Shown: positions 27,568 to 38,952, counted from the stretch's first letter. The stretch is 64,000 nucleotides of DNA from Nitrososphaeraceae archaeon (GCA_009377575.1 WHTU01000012.1:1-64000); one strand, 5' to 3'. Made by a program: numbers and translations. The notes: generated from the letters alone by a model not told the origin.

Positions 27568-28529
27568 TTACATTAGAAGAAAGCAAATTGGATATAATTT
27601 TATTCTCTCCAATCCTGTACTACTACGTACCATCGCCATTGGGAAGCAGTTTTCCTGAGATCGGATTTCTGAAGCCCATATACCCACAATGATTAACTGT
27701 GAAGGCGGAAAGGTCCAGATGCACCCTAGGTTAATGATCCCATCGCCATCTGCATCACCAGAAGCCAGTATCCTATTTTTTACATTATGCTGGTAGTTGA
27801 GTTCCATTAGTTACTTTCTCTAATCCGAGTGGCACATGATGTTCAGTACGTATGTAACTTTTTTGTAGCATATCATCCTCGGGATTGGTATAGATTATGA
27901 AACTTGCTTACTGTATCACCTAAGGCAATACCAAAAGGAGTGTCTCTGGATACTGATTCCCTATTAATAGCCGGGCCCATCAGGTGGATAGAACCAATCT
28001 GATGACTTCCGTTCTTCCAAGTGGGATTCGAGTCTAGACTTATTAGTGTACTATTGATAACGGCCGCACCTAATGAGTAAGACATAGTCCTTATACTTTT
28101 ATTAGGACAGCTGTTTTTTAAATCAGAGATAAATTGGGCTAACTTTGGTCCATTTTGATAGGCTATACTCTTTGCAGTTTTCCAACCATAGGATTGGTTG
28201 AGGTATTTGAATCCCAGCTATAACCAATAAGGAGTATAGGATACTTGTTTGCTTCCAATCCTAATCGTACTCTGTCTACCTGTTCCTTCGCTGATATTTC
28301 ATTAGCCCAGACCCCATGAACATAAATTGCAATTTTCCTTGTAGTTTGTAGGACATTGAGATATATCATTCGAACATAAATAGTCTGTTTCATTATGCAT
28401 TGCGCTATTCAAAAGTCCTCTACCAAGATTAAAATGATTACGTATTGAAACTTCTGGTAGATTAGGAATTGGAAGCTGATCGAGTTGTGCTTTGGCTACT
28501 TGATGCGATAAGTATATTATTATTACCAA
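27568..28529 (-). pseudogene. Alpha/beta hydrolase relic (at least three frameshifts)
   Basis: Consecutive leftward frames together spell one hydrolase. Order: N-terminal hydrophobic start and SAMHNETDYLCSNDIS; RKIAIYVHGVWANE (oxyanion strand) and YPILLIGYSWDSNTSTNP; KTAKSIAYQNGPKLAQF; TMSYSLGAAVINS (nucleophile elbow); then NPEDDMLQKSYIRTEHHVPLGL and GDADGDGIIN, a calcium-loop-like end. Frame changes occur near 28.3 kb, near 28.17 kb and near 27.88 kb, with a stop near 27.8 kb. The gene cannot yield the full protein. Confidence 0.7.
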
Positions 28530-29499
28530 TGAAAAAAAGTAAAACGCAAATAAGGCAATTTTTTATAATTCAAAAGTAATAAAATTCCGAAAGTTGTGAT
28601 AGAATAAATCATATTTGTAGTTTGGAGTATTTCCCGCTGATGGAGTCTCATAAAGAAGATTGAAATGGGCTTTTTTTATAAAGGATTTCCAAAGGCCGCC
28701 TTAAGTGATAATCAAGTCCGGTTTGTTCCGTAAGAGGAACTCACTAGCACAGATCCGACGGTAACAACGCGAAATCCGGGGGCTAATGCGCTGATCATCC
28801 GCGCTATCGATCTCCATTAGTATACTGACAAATATTCTCTGAACCATCATAGATTAAGGATAACTGAATCATATCCCATTGTTCAAGACATCAGCTTTTT
28901 TTCATAGAGATTCTAATTGCCATTGATGCAAAAACTAGTCTTAATACAAGAAATTGATATTGTGCCCCTAACTTCTTTCAAACTCAACTCATTATTTACT
29001 AACAGGGCCAAAGCATCTATCCTCGCTGCACTGGTTCTAGCATATTGTTCCTCTTTCGAGCTCAACTGGCTTCATACATGGGCCTAGATTACAATATACC
29101 TGCTGCCGTTTTAGGGTTGAGTTCTCATTTTGAAAATAATTTTGACATCATATACAGTATCTCTGGCAATACCATCCTCTGATCCAAAAGAAGCTTCATC
29201 ACTACGCATACACCCAGGGGAGTCAATCTCGTTATGATAAACATCGCGCGCGCATCCGAGTTGGGTGGTATCAGTCAATGGATTTAATACTACACAACAA
29301 AATGTTTCGACTAATTATTCGGCGGCTGGCATTGCCAAAGTTCGTCAGCAATAGGGTGGTACTAGTAGAAGAAGTGATACTCCTTCTCATGTTCATTTCG
29401 AGTCTATATGAGCACTCGGGTTAGGTATAATTCTATTGTTATGTACAAAATCATAATTTCTTACAAAAAAATTTGAATATTTATTAACTAGACTATTTT
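28530..29499. other. Gene-poor region with one relic
   Basis: No intact gene. A leftward fragment at 29111-29314 is described separately. The region 28620-29000 shows no convincing frame. Confidence 0.45.
29111..29314 (-). pseudogene. C-terminal fragment of an unknown protein
   Basis: 67 codons without a start codon: LNPLTDTTQLGCARDVY, then SPGCMRSDEASFGSED and VYDVKIIFKMRTQP before a TAA. The composition is protein-like, with two cysteines. The source family is not recognised. Confidence 0.4.
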
Positions 29500-30435
29500 A
29501 TGAGGATTATGAGTGGCTCCTTCTCAAAGGAAGAACCCGAACGCTCTAATCTTGGTCCAAGAGCCGATCCTTCTCTAAATGTATATCCACAGGAGAACAA
29601 TAATAGTAAGTCTAGTGGATGTGCCTGCAAACAAGAGAAGGTTTTGGAGAGCTCTAATCGCAGTTCATTTATCTACTCTATCGGAAGGATAGAACCAATA
29701 TTTCCGTCGCCTGGTCTGCGCAAAGAATATCTTCAGGTGCTAGCTAGAACCGACACACGAGGACAATCTGATTACGAGGCTAAGAGAACAGTGTTGTCAC
29801 AGAAAGAGAATCGATATTTGGTACGACAGATGTGTTGGGTGCTAAAGATAGAGGGGCTAGAGACCTACATTCTTAAACCAAGGGACGTAGCAGATTTTGA
29901 CGTGTTAATAAACACTATTCGAGTACCCCCTAGAGGAACAGATATAGATGTTGTTGTAGGCGTAAGAGGTCCAATAGCCAGTGCGGAAATGTGTAATGGC
30001 CTGATGTTGCCTATCGTAATATTCGATCAGATTTACTCTTTTGATATTGATACCTTAATTAGGGCTATACCTAGACCTCAAAAAACTGATGCGAGAAAAT
30101 TCAGTGTGACTGCTGAGGAGCTTTTTAACACCGTAGTAAAAATCGCTGATAACGTAGGTGGAACTGACGAGCACCGAGCACTAAATTACTTATCTATGCG
30201 AAACAAAGATATATACAAACATGCAGCGTTGATGAACCAGCATAACTTTTCAATGGACTCAGTCGAAGTTCGTCCCTCCGAACTTAGCGAGACACGTAAG
30301 GTAATGGATGTTGTGATCACTTTTAAAAAGCGCGATTCAGGCGCGAGCGCAAAATCTGTCATTCGTGTAGATGTAACGGAAGAATTTCCATATGAGGTTA
30401 CCGAATTGGAACAATACGTTCCCGTCTTTATATGA
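29500..30435 (+). CDS. PatG C-terminal-domain protein
   Basis: 311 residues. After a ~55-residue polar start with a CACKQ cluster, the protein matches the accessory domain found at the C-terminus of cyanobactin maturation protease PatG: FIYSIGRIEPIFPSPGLRKE, YLVRQMCWVLKIEGLETYIL, a VVVGVRGPIA strand, EHRALNYLSMRN and a closing VIRVDVTEEFPYEVTELEQY. Here the domain is a separate gene just upstream of a subtilase (11 bp gap), as if the PatG fusion had been split. Its biochemical role is unknown even in cyanobactin clusters. Confidence 0.72.
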   Translation: MRIMSGSFSKEEPERSNLGPRADPSLNVYPQENNNSKSSGCACKQEKVLESSNRSSFIYSIGRIEPIFPSPGLRKEYLQVLARTDTRGQSDYEAKRTVLSQKENRYLVRQMCWVLKIEGLETYILKPRDVADFDVLINTIRVPPRGTDIDVVVGVRGPIASAEMCNGLMLPIVIFDQIYSFDIDTLIRAIPRPQKTDARKFSVTAEELFNTVVKIADNVGGTDEHRALNYLSMRNKDIYKHAALMNQHNFSMDSVEVRPSELSETRKVMDVVITFKKRDSGASAKSVIRVDVTEEFPYEVTELEQYVPVFI

Positions 30436-30446
30436 AATAAAAATGC

Positions 30447-31346
30447 ATGGACCCGCTTGCACTAACAAAACTTCAAGGACTGATGAATTTATCAAGAGGT
30501 ATTCCTGAAGTATCAGTAGGTGTAATAGATGGACCGCTGGACTTAAATCACCCAACACTTCATAATTCAAAAATAAGGACTACGAAAGAATCAGGATATT
30601 TTGACTGCAAGAAGGCAAGCTCAATGTCATGTATGCATGGAACATTTATCGCAGGTATGTTAGTTTCAGAACGAGGTCCATATACCCTTGGAATCTGTCC
30701 TAATTGTGAAATAATTATTCGGCCAGTTTTTAAGGAAGTACTTGATGGTTCTAACATATATTATCCTAGTGTAAGCACACAAGATTTAGCTCGAGCAATA
30801 GTTGAAGTAGTAGACTCGGGCGCTAAAATAATCAATCTCAGTCTTGGGCTAACTGGTTCGTCCTTGATTAAGTTTCAAGAACTAGAAGAAGCCTATGATT
30901 ACGCCTTTAGAAAAAGGGTGTTAGTTATCGCTGCCGCTGGAAATCAAGGATCGATTGGGCATGTATCTCTCATAGACCATCCGTGGGTTATTCCAGTTGC
31001 CTCTTGTGACGCAAATGGGAACTTAGATCCAACATCGAATATCGGTCCGTCGATAGCGAAAAGAGGACTGATGGCACCTGGCAAGGACATCACAAGTTCT
31101 CAAGCTGGAGGGACATATATGAAGTTGAGTGGGACAAGTGTAGCGGCACCATTTATTACAGGAACAATTGCGTTGCTGTATTCAATCTTTTATGAGACAA
31201 CTACTCCCCAAGATTTAGTTATGGCCATTCGGCGTGATATTAGAAGGCGAACTCTGTTACCTCCATTATTGAATGCAGAACGATCAATACAAGTCATGGA
31301 GGATTTATTTTCCAGACGTCGTGATTATGTTACAACAGTAACATAA
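30447..31346 (+). CDS. Subtilase (S8) of PatA/PatG type
   Basis: 299 residues with a complete triad: Asp28 in VGVIDGPLDLNHP, His64 in MHGTFIAGM, Ser231 in LSGTSVAAPF, oxyanion Asn166 in AAAGNQG. There is no signal peptide and no prodomain, which fits the intracellular PatA/PatG proteases that trim RiPP precursors. ICPNCEIIIRPVF and the following insert also resemble that group. Co-directional and 11 bp from the PatG-domain gene, so almost certainly co-expressed. Confidence 0.9.
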   Translation: MDPLALTKLQGLMNLSRGIPEVSVGVIDGPLDLNHPTLHNSKIRTTKESGYFDCKKASSMSCMHGTFIAGMLVSERGPYTLGICPNCEIIIRPVFKEVLDGSNIYYPSVSTQDLARAIVEVVDSGAKIINLSLGLTGSSLIKFQELEEAYDYAFRKRVLVIAAAGNQGSIGHVSLIDHPWVIPVASCDANGNLDPTSNIGPSIAKRGLMAPGKDITSSQAGGTYMKLSGTSVAAPFITGTIALLYSIFYETTTPQDLVMAIRRDIRRRTLLPPLLNAERSIQVMEDLFSRRRDYVTTVT

Positions 31347-31676
31347 GTGCTTCCTCTTTTTAGTGAGTATTCCTGCAGTTTAATTATTAATATTCTGATA
31401 GTATTCTACACCGCTGATTTATTGAAAAACCGACAAGCATTCCACCTAAAAGCAAAATGTTTGGAATAATGACCATACGATGATGATGTCAATATATAAT
31501 TGAGAATAAGTTCGTCAGGTTGATGATACCTTTAGGACAATTATCACTCTTATTTTATGACCAGTTTTATTTCTTTAGCAGCTTACGATAGGAACACGAA
31601 ATCCGCAGTAGTAACACATGGCTCCACAAGGCTCATTTCAATAAACTTTTTAATTAACCTAAACATTTGGTTTAAT

Positions 31677-32144
31677 ATGACATTGCCTGGTTTCACTTCG
31701 AATGCATCCCTTGTAGATGATAGTTACGAGAATTTTGACTCTACCCCATCTACCGGTAAGAAAAGGCAAAGGATAATACCTGCAGCCCCTTATTGGGGCG
31801 ACTTCAGACGAGAGGATGTATGTACTGGCGGGAAAAGGAAATACTCATCAATTCTTTGGGGAGCAGGAGCTTCTTGGGAACGTGACTGCAGTACCACTCC
31901 TGCATATATTAGAAATGCTGATGGAGTAACAGGTACATACTATGCAACTGAGTGTGACAATCAAACGTTTAACATTTGGGGGATATTTTATGTGCCAGAA
32001 TCTCCTTGCAACGTGCCACCACCCTCTCCTACACGTTGTCTCTGCTCTGATTCACAATTTACAACCATGCATGAATGTCATGACAACGGAGGAACCTGGT
32101 GCTGCCGAATAGGAGGAGAATGGAGTTGCACTTATCCACCATAG
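31677..32144 (+). CDS. Cys-rich protein next to the subtilase
   Basis: 155 residues from this ATG (a start at 31557 would add 40 atypical residues). The middle has IIPAAPYWGDFRREDVCTGG and WGAGASWERDCS. A proline linker PPPSPTRC then leads to a ~40-residue tail with seven cysteines (CLCSDSQ, HECHDNGGTWCC, GEWSC) ending YPP. The tail looks like a small disulfide- or metal-stabilised module. No signal peptide seen. It could be a substrate of the neighbouring PatG/subtilase pair, which is an inference from position only. Confidence 0.5.
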   Translation: MTLPGFTSNASLVDDSYENFDSTPSTGKKRQRIIPAAPYWGDFRREDVCTGGKRKYSSILWGAGASWERDCSTTPAYIRNADGVTGTYYATECDNQTFNIWGIFYVPESPCNVPPPSPTRCLCSDSQFTTMHECHDNGGTWCCRIGGEWSCTYPP

Positions 32145-33252
32145 CGGGAACATTTCTAGTACGGGTACCTATTGGTAGTATGGGCTAACAAGCTCTCTTC
32201 TATGGCTTGGACCGTATTGATATAATTCAACATCATTAAGATCTGCTTGTCCAAGGTCCTCGAGAACGACTCTATTGCACTTTTTATCCAATTAGAAAAT
32301 TTGCGGATATTTAGGTTATTGCTTGGGATCTGGTATATTGGTATGTGCCAAGCCACAAGGAAAATGCTAGTTAACGAAAGAAATATGGGATAATCATTCC
32401 ATAAAATGCCTATTTTTACGGCTACCATGTGGGGAGCTTGAGTATGTAAAGCTTTTTGCCCAGGGTTACAAGCCTGAAGACAAATCCGGAGAACCTTAAC
32501 AAATGTGGTTCCCATCATTCTTCTTCTTAGACTTTTACTCTTTAGATAGTCTGCCAACTGCCCAAATAAGATTGTAAATCTAAACAATGAATCTGCTATT
32601 ATTTATCTCATAATGAGTTCAGATGGCGGAAAGACATTTTCTAGAGGGCTGATTAAGCTATATACTCCTACTACTACTACCATTGATACAGAATTATGGC
32701 CGAGGTCTATGCCTCATATGTAACCAAAGTATAATGCTATTTGGACTGAGGCACGCACTAATCCAAAACTGGTTGATGTATATATTATACAATGAGGTTC
32801 AAACCGTGGGATTACATTTGATGTTATAATAAATCTGACCAGTAGCAATAAGATAAACTCGTACAGCAGATGGATTACAGTCAAATAATGGCACTATTTT
32901 AGTTTATGGATTGTATCCTATCCGCCTTAAATGTCATTGAACTGGGATGAATTAGACACTAATACAAGCATTTTACAAATAGGTGGACAGAAGAAGGCAA
33001 TTAGTATGGCAAATATCTTTATCCTTAGCTGTCGAAATAAAGAACTTTGACAAATTAGTTGTCGGAAGACAGTCATATCATCATCTTTTCGGCGTCGAAA
33101 AATTCTTAGACTATGTATCCTGTTCGAACACGTCAATAGAACACTAGGAGTAGTAGTATTCAATTGATGTTCCGCGCTGCGTATTAAATGTTATAAATGA
33201 TATGATGAAGAAATAATAAATGCTTGAATGTTGAAATAAGGTAAATTACGGT
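32145..33252. other. Gene-poor region with a propeller relic
   Basis: A leftward 143-codon frame at 32156-32587 is of doubtful coding value. The rightward sialidase-like relic at 32613-32925 is listed separately; otherwise nothing convincing. Confidence 0.4.
32613..32925 (+). pseudogene. Sialidase-like (Asp-box) propeller relic
   Basis: Reads MSSDGGKTFSRGLIKLYTP, then after stops NAIWTEARTNPKLVDVYII and SNRGITFDVIINLTSS across changed frames. SSDGGKTFS and NRGITFD are Asp-box/BNR blade phrases. It is a damaged relative of the leftward propeller at 35135-36013. Confidence 0.6.
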
Positions 33253-33744
33253 ATGTTTCGATACTCACGTAGTGAACTATTAGAACTCTTTTCTTCTAAA
33301 TATTGCTCATGTAGTAAAGTAAGTAAGGAAGTGGCAGAAATCAAATTAGATAATGGCACTACTGCTGGCACTATACAGTCTGGTATTTCGGCTATTACTC
33401 CTATCTGGAATGCTGGACTACATGGGGAGAATCAAATTATAGGTATAGTCGATTCCACAATAGATATCAGTCATTGCTTTTTTTGCGACGATCCTAACAA
33501 TACCATACCCCAAGATCATCGCAAAATTATAGGACTGCGGAATTCTTCTGGTGTAAACCCAGAATCTCACGGAACCTTCGTTGCAGGCATAGTTGTAGGC
33601 GATGATTTAGACGGACCAAGTACTCATGTCAATAAAGGAATTGCCTGGGCTGCCTGCTTGACTTTTGGTAATAGTAGCGACTTAGTCGTCCACAAGCATG
33701 TTAAGCACAATCTCATACTCGGTACTTACGCAAAGATCCTCTGA
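33253..33744 (+). pseudogene. Subtilase (S8) N-terminal fragment
   Basis: 163 residues containing only the first half of an S8 catalytic domain: GENQIIGIVDSTIDISHCFF (Asp), HRKIIGLRNSSG, ESHGTFVAGIVVGDD (His) and NKGIAWAACLTFGN. The frame ends before the oxyanion Asn and the Ser. Its type (DSTIDISHCFF insert) differs from the PatG-associated subtilase upstream. Presumed dead. Confidence 0.75.
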
Positions 33745-35134
33745 CAATGTGTTAATACATATTAGACGTATTGACTAATTCTCCTTCCAAAGCTACTCCA
33801 GTCAGTTGGTTGGTGTATACGAAAAATGGGATTCAGGTCCATATTCTGCTCTCGCCAACCACAAGGTTCATCGCTTGAGATAGGAGATTTATCTGATAAC
33901 GAAGGTTCAATAACTTTGATACCAAATAAATTCATATTCCTCTATTATAAACACATTTACTCTCCTTTTAGTCTTAAATTGAAATAATTCGTATCTCACC
34001 GTATATTAGGCATCGTTCTCATTCCATATTATATAACTTGTTTCAAGAGTAGGTTCTATGTCCTCATCTAAATTATTTTAATCACAGGATAACGAGTGCA
34101 GCAATTTTGTCATTTGTAATTTGTAATTTACCCAATCTATCCCAATGCCTCATACGTCAACAGATCGAGGACTATCTTATGGACTATTTCCGCTGAAATT
34201 TAGAGAACCTTCATTTCAGTGGTCTCCACAACTCCCTCTAGAAATTCGCTAAGGTTTTCGCGACCTCTGCTGATAGCATATCGAATGTACTCTTCAGAAT
34301 AGAGTAAGTCTATTATCACCTCTTGAAACGGTGCTCCATTTTGTATTTTTCTTACAAAACTCTTTGTAGTCCATGAAGATGGAAGCTTAATGGAACGATA
34401 TTGGGATCAAAGTAAAAGTACCTGGTTTTGGAATGATCACGGCACTCCCAACTAAATTCAAAACATACACCGAGGTTATCTCCGCCATTCCATCAATGGT
34501 TTTTGTTTTAACGAGCTCGTCTTTTGTAATAATTCAATCTCACATGGAAATAACGCCGTATATTTTCGGATTAATTGTGCAGTGTTATCAAATATAAAAC
34601 GGTATTTACCAAAAAAAAGATTGATATCTAAGGAAGCGTACTTACATTAAGGTAAATGATATTATTTTGCACTATTTATGCGTTGGGAACTGTACTTGCT
34701 TACCACAGAATACTACAGCTTGAGGGATATAGGCATAGATTGTTCATATCTATCCAGATTTTAAGAGTTTACTAATTAAGGGATTTGAGGAGTTTGGTGT
34801 GGCATTCGATAAGATGGGGATAAAAACCCTCAAGCACTCTGAAGTGTAAAATTCTTTCGATATGGTAGGATGGCTTTAGGGGGGGGTGCAATTACGGAGA
34901 GGGAGAATATTGTGCCTAGACTGAGTTCTTATCTTAAGTTTACGAATATGTACGGAACCGACGATAACTTTAGATCTGGCTTAGAACCTGCGTCCAAATT
35001 TGCTCAGAACTTGGCATTTGCCCCCCACGGCAGATTTGGAAAAATTGATCAATAGCCTACATTACATATAAAGAGGACCATAGGTATTACCAAATTTTAT
35101 ATCCTAAACAAGAATCCAGAAAAAAAGAGCAACA
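33745..35134. other. Gene-poor region with an unidentified relic
   Basis: Apart from the leftward relic at 34200-34570, only a short rightward frame at 34870-35055 (phrase TNMYGTDDNFRSGLEPASKFAQ) has some protein character. No intact gene. Confidence 0.4.
34200..34570 (-). pseudogene. Relic of an unidentified gene in two frames
   Basis: A first frame reads DELVKTKTIDGMAEITSVYV, then NLVGSAVIIPKPGTFTLIPI and stops. A second continues SFVRKIQNGAPFQEVIIDLL, then YSEEYIRYAISRGRENLSEF to a TAA. The sequence is clearly protein-derived but the family is not recognised. Confidence 0.4.
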
Positions 35135-36013
35135 TTATCTTATTCTTTTCGGCTTCGAATAGCTGATACCTTGGTTATCGCTCCACGAATATAATTTACT
35201 AATGGATTCATGTAAAGGATATTCGTTCCACACGATTGAAATCGCTTTGGACAGTACTACAAAATCTGTCACTGAAGTCTCTACGTCATCAGTGGTACTT
35301 ACTTCAACGGCCTTACTAAATTTACCGTCATCTTTGCTATACATAGAAAATACATGTCCCGCGAATGTTTTCGGATCCATATCTTCGTACACTAAATATA
35401 ACCTGTCAGGGGAGGAAAATACCCCACTTGCAAACGTATTTGGTAGTTTATCTAGGATTTGGAACGTGTTTCCGGAATCACGGCTATTTGATAAGCATAA
35501 ATTCACTGTATCATGACTCCAGTCAATTTCATACCAGATAACAAAAATGGTATTTTGTGAGTAGCTAATAGAAATACCATAATTCTCGGTATCAGGCTGG
35601 ACACTTAGTTTCATAGGTTTTTTCAAGATCTGACCATTATCGATGCTTTGACTAAAATATAGTTCGGATTTCTCCATCGTATCATCTAGATATCCTGCGA
35701 ACATAAACAATAAGTTATCACCATTTTTCCTAAATTTCAGTTCTCTATAAAGACGATCACCGACTGAAATATCTGTATCTGAAATCTTTTTGGGTCCAGC
35801 AAAATTTACACCACTATCATAGCTTTGTGACATGAAAATATCGCTGCGGGTTTTTGAAAGTTTTTCATACCAAAACAAATAGATCTCATTCTCAAATGCA
35901 ATCTCTTTCGGTCTTTCAATCTCTCTTGCGATGTCACGGACCGGCTTCATTTTGAAAAATTCGGACTTTCTCTTATTTAGTAATAAATTATTGAACACTA
36001 TCAGAGGGATCAA
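35135..36013 (-). CDS. Sialidase-like beta-propeller protein
   Basis: 292 residues built of repeated blades with Asp-box-like phrases: SQSYDSGVNFAGPKKI, SQSIDNGQILKKPMKL, SNSRDSGNTFQILDKL, SKDDGKFSKAVEVS and SDNQGISYSKPKRI, each preceded by a hydrophobic strand with W(Y/N)E. Catalytic residues of true sialidases were not identified, so exo-glycosidase activity is not claimed. The N-terminus begins abruptly and lacks a signal peptide; relatives usually have one, so it may be truncated. Confidence 0.65.
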   Translation of the reverse strand: MIPLIVFNNLLLNKRKSEFFKMKPVRDIAREIERPKEIAFENEIYLFWYEKLSKTRSDIFMSQSYDSGVNFAGPKKISDTDISVGDRLYRELKFRKNGDNLLFMFAGYLDDTMEKSELYFSQSIDNGQILKKPMKLSVQPDTENYGISISYSQNTIFVIWYEIDWSHDTVNLCLSNSRDSGNTFQILDKLPNTFASGVFSSPDRLYLVYEDMDPKTFAGHVFSMYSKDDGKFSKAVEVSTTDDVETSVTDFVVLSKAISIVWNEYPLHESISKLYSWSDNQGISYSKPKRIR

Positions 36014-37093
36014 CTTAAGGTTAATAAAGTTATATCTGGTTTATAGAATCTGACGATATGTTCTCACTTGCGGCTAAAGGCCCCACAATATTCAGTAAAT
36101 ATTTGAATTTTCGATATTACGTTTTCTATTGCATTTGTAGTAATATAGTCAATTATTTTGATACTTGTTAGGAGGAATGAATGCCAATAATGGCTTGATA
36201 CTACTAGTTATCATACAATCATCGGGGGAGCTCCCATCTATGCTGAAACCATCAAATGCAATTAGGAACTTATTTGAAATCGGTAATAGTCCACCTGAAG
36301 ATTGGGGGAAACCAAATTTCAGTCCTCATTAAGATTCATCGAACAATAGTATAGGCCAGTCAAAGAAAAATTACGGATTGGGCAACCATTACTTTTGTTA
36401 TCGGCCATTATTAAGGGATAAACGATATATGGGGTTCAAACGCAATTGACTCATAGGTAAGAAAGTCGATTCCTAGTAGTAAAGTGGATAGGTTCAACCT
36501 GTTCAAGTCAGAAGACAAATATATGCAGGCTCATTGCGGTGGGTTCTATCTTGTTTAAATTGATGCAACTCGAACTGTTTCTTAAAACCTCTCCGTCAAC
36601 TGACCAAAGAGCTGCAGCTATCCTTAGGTTAGAAAGTGATGTTTTAATGAAACACTTAAGAAGAATTAGGAGGAGGACCAAAAACATACTAAAGTAGTTT
36701 GAATTGAGCGTTAAATCAGCCAATGTACTACTAGACACACCTCAATCATTATTTCCACCGTTAGCTTTCGTTAAGGAATTTAAGGGGCAGATAGGAAACC
36801 TTATGTCTGAAGCGGAGGTCAATGAGAAGACTGGAACAAAATTGTTTGAGCTGGCTCCTGAGAAGACACGTAGATCCAGAATTAGGACAATGACTGTAAT
36901 GAAGTCAAAACCGCAAACCAAAAATAAGAGAATACCTCTTGTGTCATGATGTGTACGCTTTAACAAAAGTATTAGACTAAAGACACGAATGAATTTTCAT
37001 ACGAATCCCTCTGCATCCATGCATTGGTTTTTTTTGTTATTGAATATCAAAGTATTAATTACAAGACAAAGATGAACATGAACCCATTTGATT
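36014..37093. other. Gene-poor region
   Basis: Fragments only: short rightward stretches such as GGAPIYAETIKCN near 36.22 kb, and a 36704-36949 frame (FPPLAFVKEFKGQIGNLMSE) with a TTG start. Neither is identifiable. This is likely decayed cargo. Confidence 0.4.
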
Positions 37094-38947
37094 TCAATAA
37101 AGGGTATCAACCGACTCTAAAAGGTCAAATTTCTCTGATTTATACTTAGAATCAATTTTTGTTTCTTTTTCTAACTCACTAAAGCTTCCTCTTACTTCAT
37201 CGCTCGACTCGCCTTTAATTATTTTTATACATACCTTAGCCGTAGACCTTACTTCGCTGTTTGGATCTTCTTTTGCCATTTTTTCTAGTTCTTCTAATGC
37301 TGCAGAATCAGCTGTCCCTTCCAATGCATTTGCTAGTGCTACACACGCAGTATTTCTAACATAGAATGAATCATCTTGTAAAAAGGATTTCAGCTGTTCT
37401 ATGATCTTTGTTTTATTTTCTGCATACCTCCCTAGATATCCTAGAGCAGAAGTTGCAGTGCGTCGGAGCCGCGATTCTTCGGTATTCTTTGCTTTTTCTA
37501 TAATAAAGATTTCAATATCTTTCCTTATGACTTCATTTGAGTTAATGGCAATGATTTTTAAACTATCTATAGCTCCTCTTGCTACAAGGTTATGAAAAGA
37601 TGTGGTGTTAGCTAAGCTTTTCAATAGAGGAATTGATTCTTCATGGCCTGTATTTGATATTGCTATTGCAGCTGAATATCTTTCATATGGATTGGCTTTC
37701 TCATTTTCTGCAATTTCTTTTAGCAAATCAAATGAATCTATTTTTTTGAAATTTCCAATTGAGCCTATTATTTCTTTTCTAACCTCGGGATCATTTGTCT
37801 CTTTAATGGCTTGTTTTAGATATTCATAAGCTTCATCATCAGTATTTCCAGTTATAATGGAGGAGTCAAGTACTTTTATTGCTTCGATACGCACAGACGA
37901 CGACAGATACTTCTTCGATAGTACTGTTTTCATAATTTCTAAGGCAATTTTGCTAAAAGGTGGATTCTCTATTAGAAATTGAGCGGCTGCAAGTCTTTCA
38001 AATATTGTCTTACCATTCCTAAGCTGATTGGAAATAAACTCTTGAGGAATATTAGATGATAAAACTTCCTTTAATATTTTGAATTCTGGATCTATTGCAA
38101 TATAGCCTACTTTGTTCATTGGAATATCAAAAGTTTTTGAAAAATCTTTTTCTGATATTTGAACTTTTTCAATTCTTTCCTTTTGTACGTTGTCGCTCTT
38201 ATCATCTGTATCAGGTAAGAAAAATTTTACATCTAACGGGAATACGAAGGCGTCACCTTCTTGTACTTGTGTTATTGCCAGTCTTACTTTACCGTTGTCG
38301 TCAGAACTTTGTATATTAAGCCTAGGATGACCTTCTCTGTAGATCCACTGATCAAAAAACAGTTGTAAATTTATACCTGATACGTCTTCAAAAATTTGAC
38401 GCAAATCATCTGTTTCTGCAGTCTTGTGTTTGAATCGCTCAAGGTAAGTGTTTATTGAATTTCTAAAATCTTCATCTCCTATATTTTTTCTAAGCATATG
38501 AAGAACAATTCCTCCCTTAGCATAGGTATTGTGATCAAAAAGATCGTCCGGATGCTCATATTTATTTGTGACAATGGCCCTAATAGGTGTCTTGGAGCGC
38601 GGGTTTCTTGTTCCTCTAAGGTAACTTTTTGCCATTTGAATTATGTAATTCTGGTACTCTTCTTCATTTTTGCTTTTTTCAAAGTAAAGTGCTTCACAGA
38701 AAGCTGCAAAGCCTTCATTTAACCAAATATCTTGCCAATCTTTACATGTTACCAAATCGCCAAACCATTGATGGGCAAGCTCATGAGCAATTACGTCATC
38801 AGTACTAACATCTGCTGGAGCTGTACTTTCAACCAAGACATCATCTACATCAAGAGTGGTACACGTTGTATGTTCCATTCCAGCTATTCCTGCATCTACT
38901 AATCCCTTTGCTACTACTTGTGAATATTTATTATATTGGAATCGCAT
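37094..38947 (-). pseudogene. M1 aminopeptidase lacking its N-terminal domain
   Basis: 617 residues of a gluzincin M1 aminopeptidase (tricorn-interacting-factor-like). The frame starts at NKYSQVVAKGLVDAGIAGMEHT, where GxMEN normally lies (GMEH here). It has the zinc site VIAHELAHQWFGDL and the downstream ligand Glu in WLNEGFAAF, then the catalytic domain and a long HEAT-like C-terminal domain (ALEELEKMAKEDPNSEVRS). The ~240-residue N-terminal beta domain is absent: the sequence switches at 38947 to unrelated protein sequence on the opposite strand. The active site is present, but stability without domain I is doubtful. Confidence 0.82.
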
Positions 38948-38952
38948 AACTA

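Noticed and set aside
29500-32144. A complete cyanobactin biosynthesis cluster
   Set aside because: No YcaO cyclodehydratase, no macrocyclase and no precursor with repeated recognition sequences were seen; only the PatG-domain and subtilase parts are supported.
32156-32587. 143-codon leftward frame
   Set aside because: Composition is patchy, no domain recognised, and it lies among relics; not called as a gene.
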